A stretch of 64,000 nt of DNA from Acanthaster planci (lineage: Eukaryota; Echinodermata; Asteroidea; Valvatida; Acanthasteridae). The position numbers and the translations under genes are program-made. The stretch is taken from assembly GCF_001949145.1 (NCBI RefSeq), contig NW_019091374.1, positions 231,336 to 295,335 on the forward strand, written 5' to 3'. Numbering within the stretch: the stretch's first letter is position 1; every line of letters begins with the position of its first letter. This document shows positions 1 through 12,151 of this stretch, in pieces. A model generated the notes under the pieces. That model saw nothing but the letters and a program-made list of their open reading frames with translations, was not told the DNA's origin and made no database searches.

Positions 1-235
1 TGCTTCCATCACGATAAAACAGACTCCTGCTAGTGTATAAAAACCGAAGACAGAGCCGACAAGCCACAAGTTAGGACTCTAAACTAGCCAAAAGGCCAAT
101 TTCTCAATGTCTCCTGTGTATGTTCTTGTGAATGGGCCACGCGTGCACGCTTACCAGTATTTTACGTCACTTGCACAACTGCAAGCTGTCTGTTTTGCTA
201 TGTGGTCCCTGCAGTCTATGAGACGTGCGACTTAC
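1..235. other. Intron sequence of SLC20 copy A (between exon 8 and exons beyond the left edge)
   Basis: The minus-strand donor of copy A exon 8 lies at 234-235, so this stretch is the start of its intron 8. I see no match to the expected next exon (the one beginning N-A-V-G-P-L-V in copy B), so the last exons must lie beyond position 1. Confidence 0.75.
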
Positions 236-473
236 CTGACGTCGTTACCACCGTGCGAGAAGGCGGCAAAGCACGCCGACAGGCCCTGCAGCGGCCCGCA
301 GATGGTTGTCACGGCCACGGTGTCCTTGACTGACAGCCAGTCCTTGGAATTCTTGTTCACACTGAAAATGCCCTTGTCTTCCTCTTCGTCATCTGCTGTG
401 GATGTAACCTTCGACACCCTCGACATCCTGGATTCCGCCCGTCCACCTCGGATCTCGCTGTCGTGTGGAATAT
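236..473 (-). CDS. SLC20 copy A exon 8 (loop end and second PiT signature)
   Basis: Acceptor TTCTTCTCAG, donor GTAAGT. It encodes the hydrophilic cytoplasmic-loop end with a run of acidic residues (TADDEEED), then [20 protein letters not shown], the start of the C-terminal PiT repeat. Ends in phase 2. Confidence 0.92.
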
Positions 474-3400
474 CTGAGAAGAAACGGAGTAACATACATT
501 ACATTGAAAAAACTTTTCCAATTGGCTTTGGGTTTCAGCTGAACACTGAATTCGGAACTGTACGATGCAAGTCAAGTCAACATCGCGTCCCGTGTGGCAT
601 TCACTGCGCACGACCAATTCTTTAAGTCTTTGTGCGTGGAAAGGAACACGCCTTACGCGTATTTATAATTAAGAGGTGAATCCTCACTTGTCTATTCCCA
701 ATCACGTGGCAGCCGCTGTTTTTGCTGTTTACCAGGTTTTTAAGGCTCGTTCAAAAAATGATAACAAATTTGCGATTTCTTAATTTGACGCATTTGAGGA
801 AGTTGAACTGTCTCGAGATGAAAAAGAGAGACGACTCCGTGAATATTGGAAATGTTCAACCTACGTGTATTATGAGTCATAATGGACTCCATTGTAACAT
901 GAGAGTGTATTGTCCATGATCCACGTGGCACTGCACAACGTGAAGGCAGAGAAAGAATTACTCGCATCCCTTACCGTCGTCAGATATGGCGGAGTTGCAG
1001 TGTCTGCGATTTGTCTCGCCTCCTGCCTCGTTGCCACTGCTGTCTAAGTCGTCACTGTCCCGCTTATTAGTGTTCCCATTTTCGTCGTCTGTCGTCATAC
1101 ACTTGTTACCGTAAGCCTGTGTCTCTGAAACTGTACAATTTCCAAACATTTTGCCTTGCCATCAGTTGATCAGAATGTCTAGATGAGAGCAAAGTCATGG
1201 AATCAATCTTTTTATTGTTCATTATTCCGACGGTTTCCAAAGGCAAGCTACGGTGGGGTGGCATACTGGCTTTCCACGAACACTTGAAATTCAAAGCATT
1301 TTGTGAATAGCTTTATGAATTCTGATTTAATATTCTTCACCAGCTAATCACCATGTTTGGCCACAATGGGGCAAAGAATTGGTTGGAATTATTGTATGAG
1401 ACTTAAATTCAATCCATGGGCTTCAGAAAGTATTTCAAGGTAGAGACTTCCAACATCAGACTAAAAGCGATACAGTCAAGTTCCCGAGTCCTGTTAAGAG
1501 AGTTATCATAGTTATGCTATTCTATGTTATAGAGAATAATTATGCATTTGCGTAGAAAAACGAGTTCCTTGTTTTTTGTGCAGTATGGTGTTAATTTGCT
1601 TAAAATTTCAAACGGTATTTCAAAGGTAAGCCTATTTCTTTAAGCATTTTTTTTCACTTATAAGCCAACCTTCTAACTCGAAGTCTTGTCTTATCTTCTT
1701 GATTGTCTGGTCTCCTCCCATTTCTGCTTGTTCGTGCTGCTGGCGCAACTCAGCACCTATGGGGGAAAATGAAGTGGAATTTACAGAAATCATATTTTCA
1801 ACTATGTTTGAGATGCATCACATGGAAGCCATTGACAATAAATGGAGCAAGGCTCGAAGCTTGAGTGAAAAGGTTTTTTAGTTTCATGAGAGAGTTGATT
1901 GCCAAATACCATAAACAACAGCATAATTTTTCCTTCTTGCAAAGTACCTTTTTTCGCTTGCGATTATGATGCATAAAGTACATAAGGATGATGACTGTAA
2001 CATTATATTTCTGTTTTGGCTTTTAGTACTCGTGGCACAGAGATCTTTAGGTTTCCTTTTCATCGAAAAAGCGTCAAGTCGAAAGCCACAATTGCGAGAA
2101 ACATTGACTCTACTTTCTTGCACTTTTTGACAAGTGGAGTATAAAAATGGACATTCTGGAGAATTCCACCTGTTTTCGTGGAAAAAGTTTTCCTTTACAT
2201 AAGAAAACCTACCTTTAGCCTTTCTCCTCGTATACGGCACCAAAAACGCCAATGTTATCAATGCACATAAGAGACCCCCGCCCAGTGCAATTAGAACGAC
2301 CAACCACACACCAAGGACAGTGGCTTCTACCACTGTAAACGAATCAAACAAAGTAAACACATTTTTTTTGTTAGCAGCATGAAAGTTATTATCACGCTGC
2401 TTCGAGTATAACGTGGTTCTTGTTTCGAACCCATTTGGACAATACACTGTTTTCTGACTTCAGTGCACCAAGTGGTACAAAAACAATAATTTGTCCTGTT
2501 CACCAGGATCCACAAAAGGTGACACCATGCGTTTTCAATGCTCATCAGCCCTGACTTCACGCTCAGGCTTCGTGGACCCAATCCGACTACCCACCTTTTG
2601 AAGTATATTGCCTTTGTACGCAGTATGCTGGTAAAACATTACAATCGCTTACGTTGCAGCTTCGGCTGCATTTTGTTAAGTTTTTGGCATAAACCAAGGA
2701 ATAAACGGAGTGCGGTCAAGCTGGCTTGCGGAGTGTAGTGGGTAACGAAAACGATTAGGATCGAGGATTTTTCTTTTTCTGTTTTTAATTTTGTTTCCTG
2801 TTGGAAAAGATCCATTTTGAAAGGTCGTTTAATGTGTAGCTTTGACGTTGTTTTATTCAAGGGAAAAACGATCACTTCAGCGTGTTATCTACTTAAGCCT
2901 AAATGAAATGGGTGTCACACATATCACATATCGCCTGTCGATTCAAAGGCTGAGTGGGTAGTCTGATCGGGTGGTTTGGTTTAATAGATAGAGGACACTG
3001 CTCCCTTCCTACTTCCACTCTAAGCTTACCTTCCTTGACTCCCAGTAAAATGGACAGGATATTGACGAAAAATACCAGGAAGTACCAGAATGGAACAGCT
3101 CTTAAACCCGACTTCAGTTGATCATGCTATGAACACAACAACGGGAAAGTTTTAACGAAACTGTCAACATAAACCTACTTAATTTACTGAACAGTGGTTA
3201 GCTCACTGATCCGACGTGAGCACATCTCAGGAACAGAATAACACCCAGTGATTTTGAATTGGAAATTTCTAAAACTTTAAAATGAAGGTAGGTATACACT
3301 TACTCTGTCAAGCATCGTGAACTTCAAGACGTAGTAAATCGCAGATGACACGACGCCGGATATTACTGGGGATGCAACCCATGATATTGCTGGGAAACAA

Positions 3401-4823
3401 AACAGAACAAATAAAAAGAACGCCTACTCCATGTTTAGTAAATTCTAAATGCTTTTTCGATTGTTCTCTGCCTTTTTAAAATACTTCCATCAATAGTTTG
3501 ATGACCTGTTGTTGGGAAAAGCCAATTTTTTGCGTTTTAGCTAAACTAAACAAATGTTCTGTCAATTAAAAGGAATGATCAAATTTTACCGAGGTTAATC
3601 GAAAATGAGATTAATGTTATTCATAAAAAGCCGCTGTATCACTTTAAACCGTTTTACAGCGAAGTAGAAAAACAGGGTTCGGAGAATAGTGCAAATTCTA
3701 AGAAACCTACCTATTTTGCCAATGACAAACCAGTCCACGCCTGTACCTAGAAATACCACAAGATGAAATCCCAAAGATGCTCCCACAATGCTGTGCGAGG
3801 CTGAGACTGGAAGTGACATCATGGTCGCAATGAGAAGCCAAACACAAGCAGCTAGAAACAACAGAAATAAATCTGTCATTACCAGCAAAACCCTAATATC
3901 GTCACCATCACCACAATCACTAACATCCCCACCAACGCCATTAACACCACCAGCACCATTTCACCATCACACCACCAACACTATCATCACCATCATCATC
4001 ACCAACACCATTAACACCACCAACACCATTAACACCACCAACACCATTAACACCACCAACCTTGATCACTAGCAGCATCACCACAATCACCAACATCATC
4101 AACAACGCATCACCACCAACTCCTGCCAAGCCATGCACTCACATGCAAGAGCCGACAGCTGTCCCACCATCAACAGCTCCTCGTGCCCTTCATATACTGA
4201 GGCATTGAAAAGTCCTCCCCGTATGGTTCCAGACACGTTTCCTCCAAGAAGGATCGATCCAAGTGTTTCGAAAATAGCCGCCAAAATAATTGCCTGCGAA
4301 ACAGGATCGGTGAATTTGGAATGTGTAAGTTTAGAAAGCCAAAAAAAGTCTGGATATTCACTAATGATTATTAGTCTATGTGGCTACACCCCGTGCGAGT
4401 ATTGCACGGAGGTATCTTAATTTTTGGCATACCAAAAAAGCCGGTCAATACCGGCAACATAAACAGACAAAACAAAACAGAAAAACAAACAACTAAACAA
4501 ACGAATGAAAACACCAGTCCGTGGTATTTGCTTTTAAAGGTTGTCTGGCATTGGCAGAATAATTAGGTGATTCACGCTCACACCAAAGTCAGAAAAATCT
4601 ATAAATTACACCTATCAATTATTTGGAAACCTCTCACAACATTTTGGCCAACCTGTAACAAGGTGAAAACTTTGGCTCCAACGGCTGTTCCGAAGGAGTT
4701 GGCAGCGTCGTTGGCTCCAAGACCGAATGCCAGAATGAAGGCGATGATGAATCCAACGATGACAATCCACAGCAGACTCTCGTCGTACGGGTCAAGAAAT
4801 CGATCAACGTACGGCAGATCCAT
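236..4823 (-). CDS. Sodium-dependent phosphate transporter (SLC20/PiT family), copy A, 3' partial
   Basis: Plasma-membrane type III Na+/phosphate cotransporter that imports inorganic phosphate. Eight exons on the minus strand, 4653-4823, 4143-4293, 3711-3851, 3304-3389, 3030-3126, 2213-2332, 975-1124 and 236-473, join into 384 open codons, all with canonical GT/AG junctions. The N-terminal PiT signature [14 protein letters not shown] is at residues 36-49, followed by AAIFETLG with the conserved glutamate (residue 66) and the [12 protein letters not shown] motif. The second half of the repeat begins with SHGGNDV at the end of exon 8. The C-terminal exons equivalent to copy B exons 9 and 10 lie off the window. 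The start at ATG 4823 is chosen because it sits just before TM1, as in mammalian PiTs. In-frame ATGs at 4967 and 4979 would add 48-52 residues, but a plausible acceptor (CTCGGCAG) just upstream of 4823 suggests that stretch is intronic or untranslated. Tandem with copy B and in the same orientation. Confidence 0.93.
975..1124 (-). CDS. SLC20 copy A exon 7 (hydrophilic loop)
   Basis: 150 bp, phase 1 at both ends, acceptor TTTCAG and donor GTAAGG. It encodes a Asp/Asn/Gly-rich segment (for example [16 protein letters not shown]), which fits the large variable cytoplasmic loop of PiT proteins. The copy B counterpart is 81 bp. No family match is possible from composition alone; it is supported by phase, position and splice sites. 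Confidence 0.72.
2213..2332 (-). CDS. SLC20 copy A exon 6 (transmembrane)
   Basis: 120 bp, phase 1 to phase 1, acceptor TTTACAG and donor GTAGGT. Encodes a hydrophobic span ([20 protein letters not shown]) and then [11 protein letters not shown], matching the TM segment and basic flank before the PiT loop. Confidence 0.9.
3030..3126 (-). CDS. SLC20 copy A exon 5 (transmembrane)
   Basis: 97 bp, the same length as in copy B. Encodes [20 protein letters not shown], equivalent to the mammalian PiT segment NGLRALPVFY. Donor GTAAGC. Confidence 0.92.
3304..3389 (-). CDS. SLC20 copy A exon 4 (transmembrane)
   Basis: 86 bp, the same length as in copy B. Encodes [20 protein letters not shown], the SWxxSPxxSG signature of PiT. 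Donor GTAAGT. Confidence 0.92.
3711..3851 (-). CDS. SLC20 copy A exon 3 (SASHSIVG motif)
   Basis: 141 bp, the same length as in copy B. Encodes a TM segment plus [19 protein letters not shown], the N-terminal-half counterpart of the C-terminal STTHC motif, and [10 protein letters not shown]. Acceptor TTTCTAG, donor GTAGGT. Confidence 0.94.
3895..4122 (+). repeat. CAC/CAT minisatellite in intron 2 of SLC20 copy A
   Basis: Degenerate trinucleotide-based repeat of CACCAT, ATCACC and AACACC units. Its core (about 4005-4055) contains an 18-bp unit ACCAACACCATTAACACC repeated nearly perfectly. It ends about 20 bp from the exon 2 donor at 4141-4142. The apparent His/Thr/Asn-rich open frame across it is a product of the repeat. 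Confidence 0.9.
4143..4293 (-). CDS. SLC20 copy A exon 2 (critical glutamate segment)
   Basis: 151 bp, the same length as in copy B, phase 0 to phase 1. Encodes [20 protein letters not shown], containing the FET glutamate that aligns with human PiT2 Glu55. Acceptor TTTCGCAG, donor GTGAGT. Confidence 0.94.
4653..4823 (-). CDS. SLC20 copy A exon 1 (start, TM1, first PiT signature)
   Basis: Starts at ATG 4823 and encodes 57 residues: a short N-terminus, the hydrophobic TM1 ([17 protein letters not shown]) and [14 protein letters not shown], ending TLLQ in phase 0 before a GTTGGC donor. Confidence 0.88.
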
Positions 4824-7800
4824 CTCTGGCTCCACTTTGTGATATCTGCCGAGAAAGCACGGAAGAGCCAGGATGAGTGGTTGGTTGGCAGATGGAAACT
4901 CTTTCTGTCGTGATTGTGATTCGTTCTGATTGTGTGCTTTGAAATTCTTTATTGTTTGCGGTTTCATAGCAACTTCCATTTTTCCATTGTTGAAACCAAG
5001 CCGAAGCTCATTGCAGTCAAGTCTTTCTGGTGAAAAAATACGTTGTATTTTACACAATAAAGTACTTAATATCCGAGGTAAACATGGTAAGGTAATTTTT
5101 TAATATGGTTTTTGTACGAGTTTGGCCTCGAACTAACGTTTTCCCGGCCAAATTGGACAATATAATTTATAAACAAAAAATTCAATTTAGCGTAGATTTT
5201 GAAAACGACTTAGAACCTGGTTTCGTTTTCGCAATAATAAGCATTCAACTTTGTTTTGCACCCTTCAAATAAATGAATGTGCATTACAGTACATGTTTCA
5301 TTATGTTGCAAGTACGTGACTGGGATGGCGGATTGACTTATTGGCTACCTTGCAATTACAACAAGTGTGCATGCATTCTTATTCGCTGAAAATCTGTCAT
5401 TTACCGTGACCCTTGAGAAATGAGTTTTTTTTCCATTTGATGTAATCTAAAATCGCAAAATATATGTTCAATTTGATTAGAATATAGGCCTACAAGGTCA
5501 CGGTACACAAATCATGACACCACTTTGATAATAAATGTCATGTTACTTTTAAATGGTTACAGTGTATTTGTTATCAAACTGTGAAAAAATGAGGTTCCAT
5601 CAGCGCCGGTGTTTATAGGTTTCCTGCAGTAGTTGGTGGTTTCCAATAACAGAATGAGTGGTTTATTTCATTATTAATAATGACGATTCAATCATTCAAC
5701 CAATCAACTAAACACTTCTCAGAATGTAGATTCTGTTAGTACACAAACGAATCCCGATTCTCGACCAGGCATACCTTAACTTAAATAACACACAGGCGAA
5801 ATCACCTGCACATTTTGCGAAATAGATTGAGTTCCAATTAAGATGAATACAGGACTGCAGAGTGAATTCGCGCAAAAAGAATTTCAATATACTAAGCCAG
5901 TGCAATACCTAGAAATTGCCTGCTGACCCTCTATGACCTTGAAACAATTTGTATTTGTTAAAATAGAAACAGGGATTTGAATGTTCGTTCTATTTTGCTC
6001 GAAAACGAAGGCTGCTATTATTAATTCATTTACATATTTTCCGAAATTGGCCGGGAAAGCCTATATTAGTGTGTCCTCCCATGCGTCGATTACAAGGCCC
6101 TTTTTGTATTAAAAAAGCGTCTGAAAGGCTTCCTATTTTCCATAAGGGACTCATTTCAATTAAGAGGAAGCTCTGTTTGCCTCTTGTGATTCTGAGCGTG
6201 CCTGAGAGGAGGAGATGGAACACCTGATATGGGCTTTGTAGGAGCCAATCGGTAAAGAACTATTATTACAGGTTAATTAAGTAGAAGTGTCAAGATCCAA
6301 AGCAATCAAAGTACGAGTTGAGCAATGTTGCATGTGTGTTTGGCCATAGACCCTGCATTATGCATATGTAATGGTAGTAGCGAAAACGCGTTGGTGACGT
6401 GGTTCGACTGTGACGAAGTTGAACATCAAATTGACGGACACTTCTACCAGCTCTTTGCGATAATCCTGAACCTAAGCTGGTGATATAATTTCGTTAATAT
6501 TATGATTATTAACTGGCCAGTTCCGGTTAAAGGTTTACTGATTTGTCGAGGTGGCGTGGTGTAAGCTGATGGGCAGTATAGATAAAACTTATTTCTCTGA
6601 GGAAAACTCCATCGGATTTTCTCCACAAGCGAATAGCAGAATGGGTCATTATTCGTAGCCCATTAAAGATTCACAGTAATCGAAATGGGACGAATGTTTA
6701 ACAGTGATTATGAGACAGTGATTAATCAAATAGGAAAGAGAGTTTTTAATGTATTTTGTGACGTGTAAATGCGAGCCGTCTTGGCATAATAACACAATGC
6801 TGGCCATGCAACATGAAGTCACAGGGAGAAAATGATGCCTTGAGGGAGGCGTGGTTACTACCGGTGATTTTTTTTCTGTTCTTTAAGACACACATTTATT
6901 TCAGCATTTGTATTTCTTTTGTGCTGCTTTGGGGTTCCAGCATTTTATAGTACAATGTTCCTATAGCTGCGAACCACAGAGGCGGCCAACTATATGTGCT
7001 CTAGACTGATGAATACTTGCTTGTAATGCTTGGGGTTCGGAGTAAGGGAATGCAATTGAAGACTTAGGCGAAAAGACGGAGATTTCTTTTTTCTTTTGGC
7101 AAGAAAATTAATCGGCGACAGTAAAGTATACAAGGATGTGTATGTGTCGCTTGCGCCCTCACGATGAGTTGAGCACGATCCGTGTAGCTCAGGAGAAATG
7201 GCACCTTGAAGTTTAGTCTGCAAAAAAGCTTGCAAAAATAAAAAAATAAAAGGCAGTGATGGGGAAGCTTACACCTAAGAAAGGAAGTAATGCTAATTTC
7301 TGATAAAAGTGATCTATTCTTCAGGTGCACTGGCGACATCGGAGCACATTATCTCAAATTAATTAAATTGTTGGATAATTCGAGTAAAACTGCACCAACC
7401 GTTTGACCGAAATTATTGGCAGTCGATATTTCCCCAACATTTTCCTGCTCTCAGAAATGGTTTGTCGGATGAGTAAAACTACTATTCAAATAGGCCTAGG
7501 TCATTGAAACTGCATTGTATGCTTCAGTGCATTGATAAACAATTAGTTCATTTTTGTTTTGAAGGATTCGCAAATTCGTTGTACTTTATTAGAAAATTTA
7601 TATTATACGTCGCCACAAATATCTACCAAGTCTCTCCGTTGTCATTACGGGCTTGATAAAAAGACGTATGAAAAGGACGGACACTCCTGCCTGTTTACCA
7701 AGTGACGAATATTTGCAATTGGCGATGTGGAGCTTGTCGAATATGTATTCTTACATTCTCGAATTCAGTTTGTTTATTTCTGGGTTAAGAAGTGGTTATA

Positions 7801-10800
7801 TATTTTCTAATTGGTTTTGATGATTCTTTGCATCAATGCATCTTTCCGTGCTGTGGTTATTAAAACAGTGAATATGAACAACACCATGCTGTAAACGTTG
7901 ATTCTGTAATTTACTGGAACCTATCAGACTTTGAGTTGAAGTATGCAACAAATACGGTATATATATAAAAGTGATCTTTTATTTTTACCACTTTTTTCGC
8001 TTGAAAATTAACAGTGCTGTTACCATTACTGGTGCTGTTTGAAAATTGAAGGATCGCCGTGAAGAAATAAAGACAGAATCTGTTAAGATGGAGGAATATA
8101 AAAAGTGGCAAGTAATGAAAATAAAGAAATGGAAATTGTAAAGAAAAAGAGAGAGCAGGGCGAAGATGGGGGCCCGATCTACAGGCCGAACAAATGGGCC
8201 TTATAAAAGGTGGTCAAATAAACATCAAACCCGGTGAGTAAGCACTAAATAAACTGAGGAATATTATCAATAAATTAATTAAACAAAACAAGAGAAATTT
8301 TGAACTTAAATGAAGCTCTCAACATCATGCCTACCACTACCGCTGGATTGATTACATCCCACAAGTTAAAAAGGTACTGTGTGGAACCGGCAAAAGCGTG
8401 ACTTTTTCTGGTAAGCAAATCAAGCGTTGGCGCCCTATTGTGTCTTACCTTGAATTCGACCAGTACGACACGTAGACGTTTCTACGTGCTCCAAGTGGTA
8501 AGTGGTTCCATTAGGTTTGATGAGGGATACTGATTTCGCGGCTAATTTAGCGCTGATATTTTTCGCGATGTATACTGTCCACGCATGCCGATCATGATGC
8601 ACTTTGCACTGCGACCCAAGTTCGAGTTCATGTTCATTTTACCGGGCAGTGACGTTTGGCCCAGTTCTTCGGTTACAGATTAATCCAAATTCTGGCAATT
8701 TATTACGCGCCTCTGTTTGATCAGAACTAAACACGTATTGTGATACCTCGCGAGTCAAGGGTCGGGCACTGGAAAATCAAAATAAACTTGATCATCACCA
8801 CATAGCATTTGGCAGTATGAAAAGGGGTGAAATTCAGGTCATTTTTTTCCGATAAAGGAACAAGTTAAATAAATATTCACCGTGAAGGGGGGGGGTTAGT
8901 CTGTGCCAACACTGGGTTGAAAACTAGCCAATCAAGTGCCCTTCTCAATACATGGGCCTAGTTTACCTCTTCCCTATCAATACATATTACTTGTTCATCT
9001 TAAAGAAGTTTTCTTGTACACCTCAGTGAAGGCCTCCAAAATCAGAACCAGAAAGGAAAATACTTATGGTACATAAAAATAGGAACATTGCAGAATGGGT
9101 TTCTAATGAGAGGTTGAACTGACTTTCAAAAGATGATAAGGAACAGGGTCTCCATTTTTGCGTCCCCCCCCGTCAGACCCCCCATGGGGAGCCAGGGCAT
9201 GCCTAATGCCGGAAATATTTGAGAATAAAATTGTAAACTTTGAGTAACATCTTCACATACTTTAATTCAAAATTGAACAGAGCTGAAGGTGCGGGAGGTC
9301 TGGCTTCTCTTTTATTTCACAGCAGGAGTTTGTGGGCTACATGCACCCAAAATTGCTGGCCATGTGCCATTTTCACATCTTGTCAGCAAACAGCGAACAA
9401 TGAAGCACTCCACTCCTTGTCCAGTATTTTAGAGCAAAAGACAAAGAAAATTGTTGTTAGTACATTGTAGCTCTAAAGTTTGGAGGTCCAAATTCCTGCA
9501 AGTGGGACTTTCACCAAGCTGCTGTTCTGCAAAGATTGAATGTTGGCTCTTTTAGGTAAGTCAAGTTTATTCCAATTTGAGTAGATACATTGTTAGCTTT
9601 AATAGGAAAGAGTATTGGAAGTCATTTGCTATGACGTCTTTTTGCACCTTTGCCAAGTTTTAATATCAAGAACTTTGTAAGCTTAATTGCCTGTACATAG
9701 TAGGAAAAACGTTCTGGTGCATTTTGCTGTGGCTTTAGGCAAAGTGAGAAACAGTCCCTTATAAAGTTTTGTGTAATGTTACTGAGAGTAGAACGTACAT
9801 GCGTCTTTGTTGAGAGATCTCCAGCATGTAGCTCGTGGCTGGTAAAACGTGCATTCTCTTAAAAGCCGTTGGCATGTTTGACGATTTATTTTCTTATGAC
9901 TGCCCTTAACCTTGGGAACTGCTTTATGGAGTATTCGAAAGCTTGCTTCGACTTGGATTGTCAGAATTCGCCCAGAGATTTCAAACTATTGTCCGATGAC
10001 TCGGACTGCAGAGTTTTCTCTTTGTTTATGAGCATTGTTTGAGATTTATGAGCATTGAGAAGTCAAAATTCTTAGCTTGAATCAGTGCATGTGTGTAATT
10101 CGAAACCGAGAAACCTTTGAGCCAGTCTAATTTGGCCTGCACTTGCATTTTATGTGAACGTCTGGTCATATGGCGCCATGAAGCGTATTTGATGCCGAGA
10201 TAGATTCTTTCATTTGGCTGGTAAACTTTTTTTCCACATGTTAAATTTATGGGTGTGTATACATGTGTATATAAGTCTGTGTTTTGCGTTATAAATCCTA
10301 AACGTACATGTAAAAAAAGTGTGTTAATTGAGGGAAAGCAGAGTTTGCCCTTTTTAGTCCACTTTGGAGCGGTTAGATACAGAGACATCAGACCGAGTTG
10401 TCTACTGGGAATAGCCAGAAGGGGACTTTGGTGCTTGTCCTTCCCGCTTCTCAACACTTGTATGCCAGTCACCGCCTGGTCTGAGATCGTCAAGGAGTAC
10501 CTGGTCCCCAGCCCCGTTATCGCCCAGTATCACCCAGACATTAGCCATTATGCAGCACCAAATATGCTAGCCACCATGTGACACCCAGTGTGTGCCAGCC
10601 AGTCAGCATGTGACATCAAGTGTCAGCCATCTTGTGACACCAAATCCGCAAGTACATGTACAGTCCTTTGAACTCTTTTCCAGAGAAAAGGCATAGCTGA
10701 GTTCTCGCCGGAACACCACCTCACGACAACGGTCCGTTGACGTTGCCAGCTGCATATCTACCGTGAGAACTTTAATTATCCTTGATGAACATTAGAGCGA

Positions 10801-11853
10801 TATATCTGGGTTTTGTGCCGTAGTCAGATAATGACACATACATATATTTTTTTCTCACTTTGTTTATCTCACTTTGTTTATACAGTCACCGGTGACATGA
10901 CAATACTATTTTAACGTGTAATATGGTTGCAATAAAACAAGTCTCAACTGTGCATGGTGTAACTGATGTTGACAGTTGATTTTGTTTTCTCAAAAAGGAG
11001 TTGGTTATTTAAATTGGTTCCTGCCACTTTTCGGTGAACCCAGGGTTAAATTACTATCTAGTTTATAGTTCAAAAAAGGATGAACTTCATCAATAACTTT
11101 ATGAATGTAACTGTCAATCCACAATATATTATTTCAAAGATAGAAAATACCCAGCATTTTCACCCTCAAGGAAACTTTGTTACACAGGGGTTCCTAATGC
11201 CCTTGACCAACCTTTCCTAGACTTGGAAGTCTGAAAGACCCGGACGTTAGAAGCTGCTGAATGGTCTGAGAGGGTGATCAAAGGTAAAAAATTCATATGT
11301 AAAAGATAAAAGTTGTCAAAAAATACCTGTATGCTTTTGTCAGCAGTAGTTGCTATTTATAAATGCATTACAAGTTGAGCCTTCAGTCTTAAGCCATGTA
11401 ACTACCTACCACCCAGGGATTAACGGTGAGACTCTCACCGGCACGCTTGGTTCACAAACCGGGAGCCAAGCCCCGAAGTCCCCAAAATAGAACCGAACAC
11501 TCGCAACTGTTTGACCGTGAGTTAATCATTATATGTATAAATATGACGTCACAGTGGGGTGAAATTCGGATGACGCAGGTTTAATTGTAGTGTAAACACC
11601 AAGTAAATTTCTGCAGATGTTGGAGAAAATTGCTTAGAGGGTAAAGGGTCCTTTTCCCTGTCAATGCTATTCTCTGAAGAACCTGAGTTATAATTTATCA
11701 GCAAAACTGCTAGATATTCAGGTTTCGAGGGTTCCTCAGGTTTAATACATAGAAGCTTCAATAAGCGGTTGTACTGCCTAGAGATTTACTTCGATACAGT
11801 AATTGGGTCTATTAATTTGCAAGAGTAAGTCAATTGGGATGTCACTGTTGGCG
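4824..11853. other. Intergenic region between SLC20 copies A and B
   Basis: About 7 kb separate the copy A start from the copy B stop. I see no exon with protein similarity in it. A TATA-like TATAAAT on the minus strand lies near 5168-5174, upstream of copy A, with weak support. Possible minus-strand ATTAAA polyadenylation hexamers for copy B are at 11741-11746 and 11580-11585. A short degenerate repeat lies near 10541-10652. Open frames here, such as minus 10026-10493, match no family I know. Confidence 0.6.
10541..10652. repeat. Short degenerate tandem repeat
   Basis: About three imperfect copies of a unit built on GCCACCATGTGACACC (variants AGCATGTGACATC and CATCTTGTGACACC) follow each other. 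Non-coding and of unknown role. Confidence 0.5.
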
Positions 11854-12151
11854 TCACATCATCAATGACGTCAACACATCAGTCGTGTTCCTAGGCGCCA
11901 AGGTGCAAGTGCCGGGCACAGCGTGCTGCAGGAGTCCCATTAGTGCTGCGCTGAGCAGCACGGTGATTGGCACAGTGAAGATCCAAGCGCTGAAAATGCC
12001 GCTGAACAGGCGCCAGTCCACGCTCTGCCGAGAGCGAACGAAGCCCACCACACACACGGAACCCACCAGACAGTGCGTGGTGCTGACCGGTATGCCGAGG
12101 TTGGAAGCGAGAAGGACTGTGCAGGCCGCTCCAAGATTGATGGCAAAGCCC
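11854..12151 (-). CDS. SLC20 copy B exon 10 (C-terminus, STTHC motif)
   Basis: Encodes [41 protein letters not shown] and the last hydrophobic span, then a 20-odd residue tail ending at TGA 11854. Acceptor CGAGCAG. The position of human PiT2 Glu575 is Asn (AAT), and the residue after STTHC is Leu rather than Lys. Confidence 0.96.

Noticed and set aside
3895-4122. CRISPR-like regular repeats
   Set aside because: It is a eukaryotic trinucleotide minisatellite without unique spacers, inside an intron.
4824-4979. N-terminal extension of SLC20 copy A beginning at ATG 4979 or 4967
   Set aside because: Known PiTs begin just before TM1, and a plausible acceptor lies between these ATGs and 4823; the extension is charged and matches nothing. 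It is not excluded.
10026-10493. Minus-strand open frame of 155 codons between the two transporters
   Set aside because: It matches no family I know, has no supporting splice context or neighbour, and is of a length that can arise by chance.
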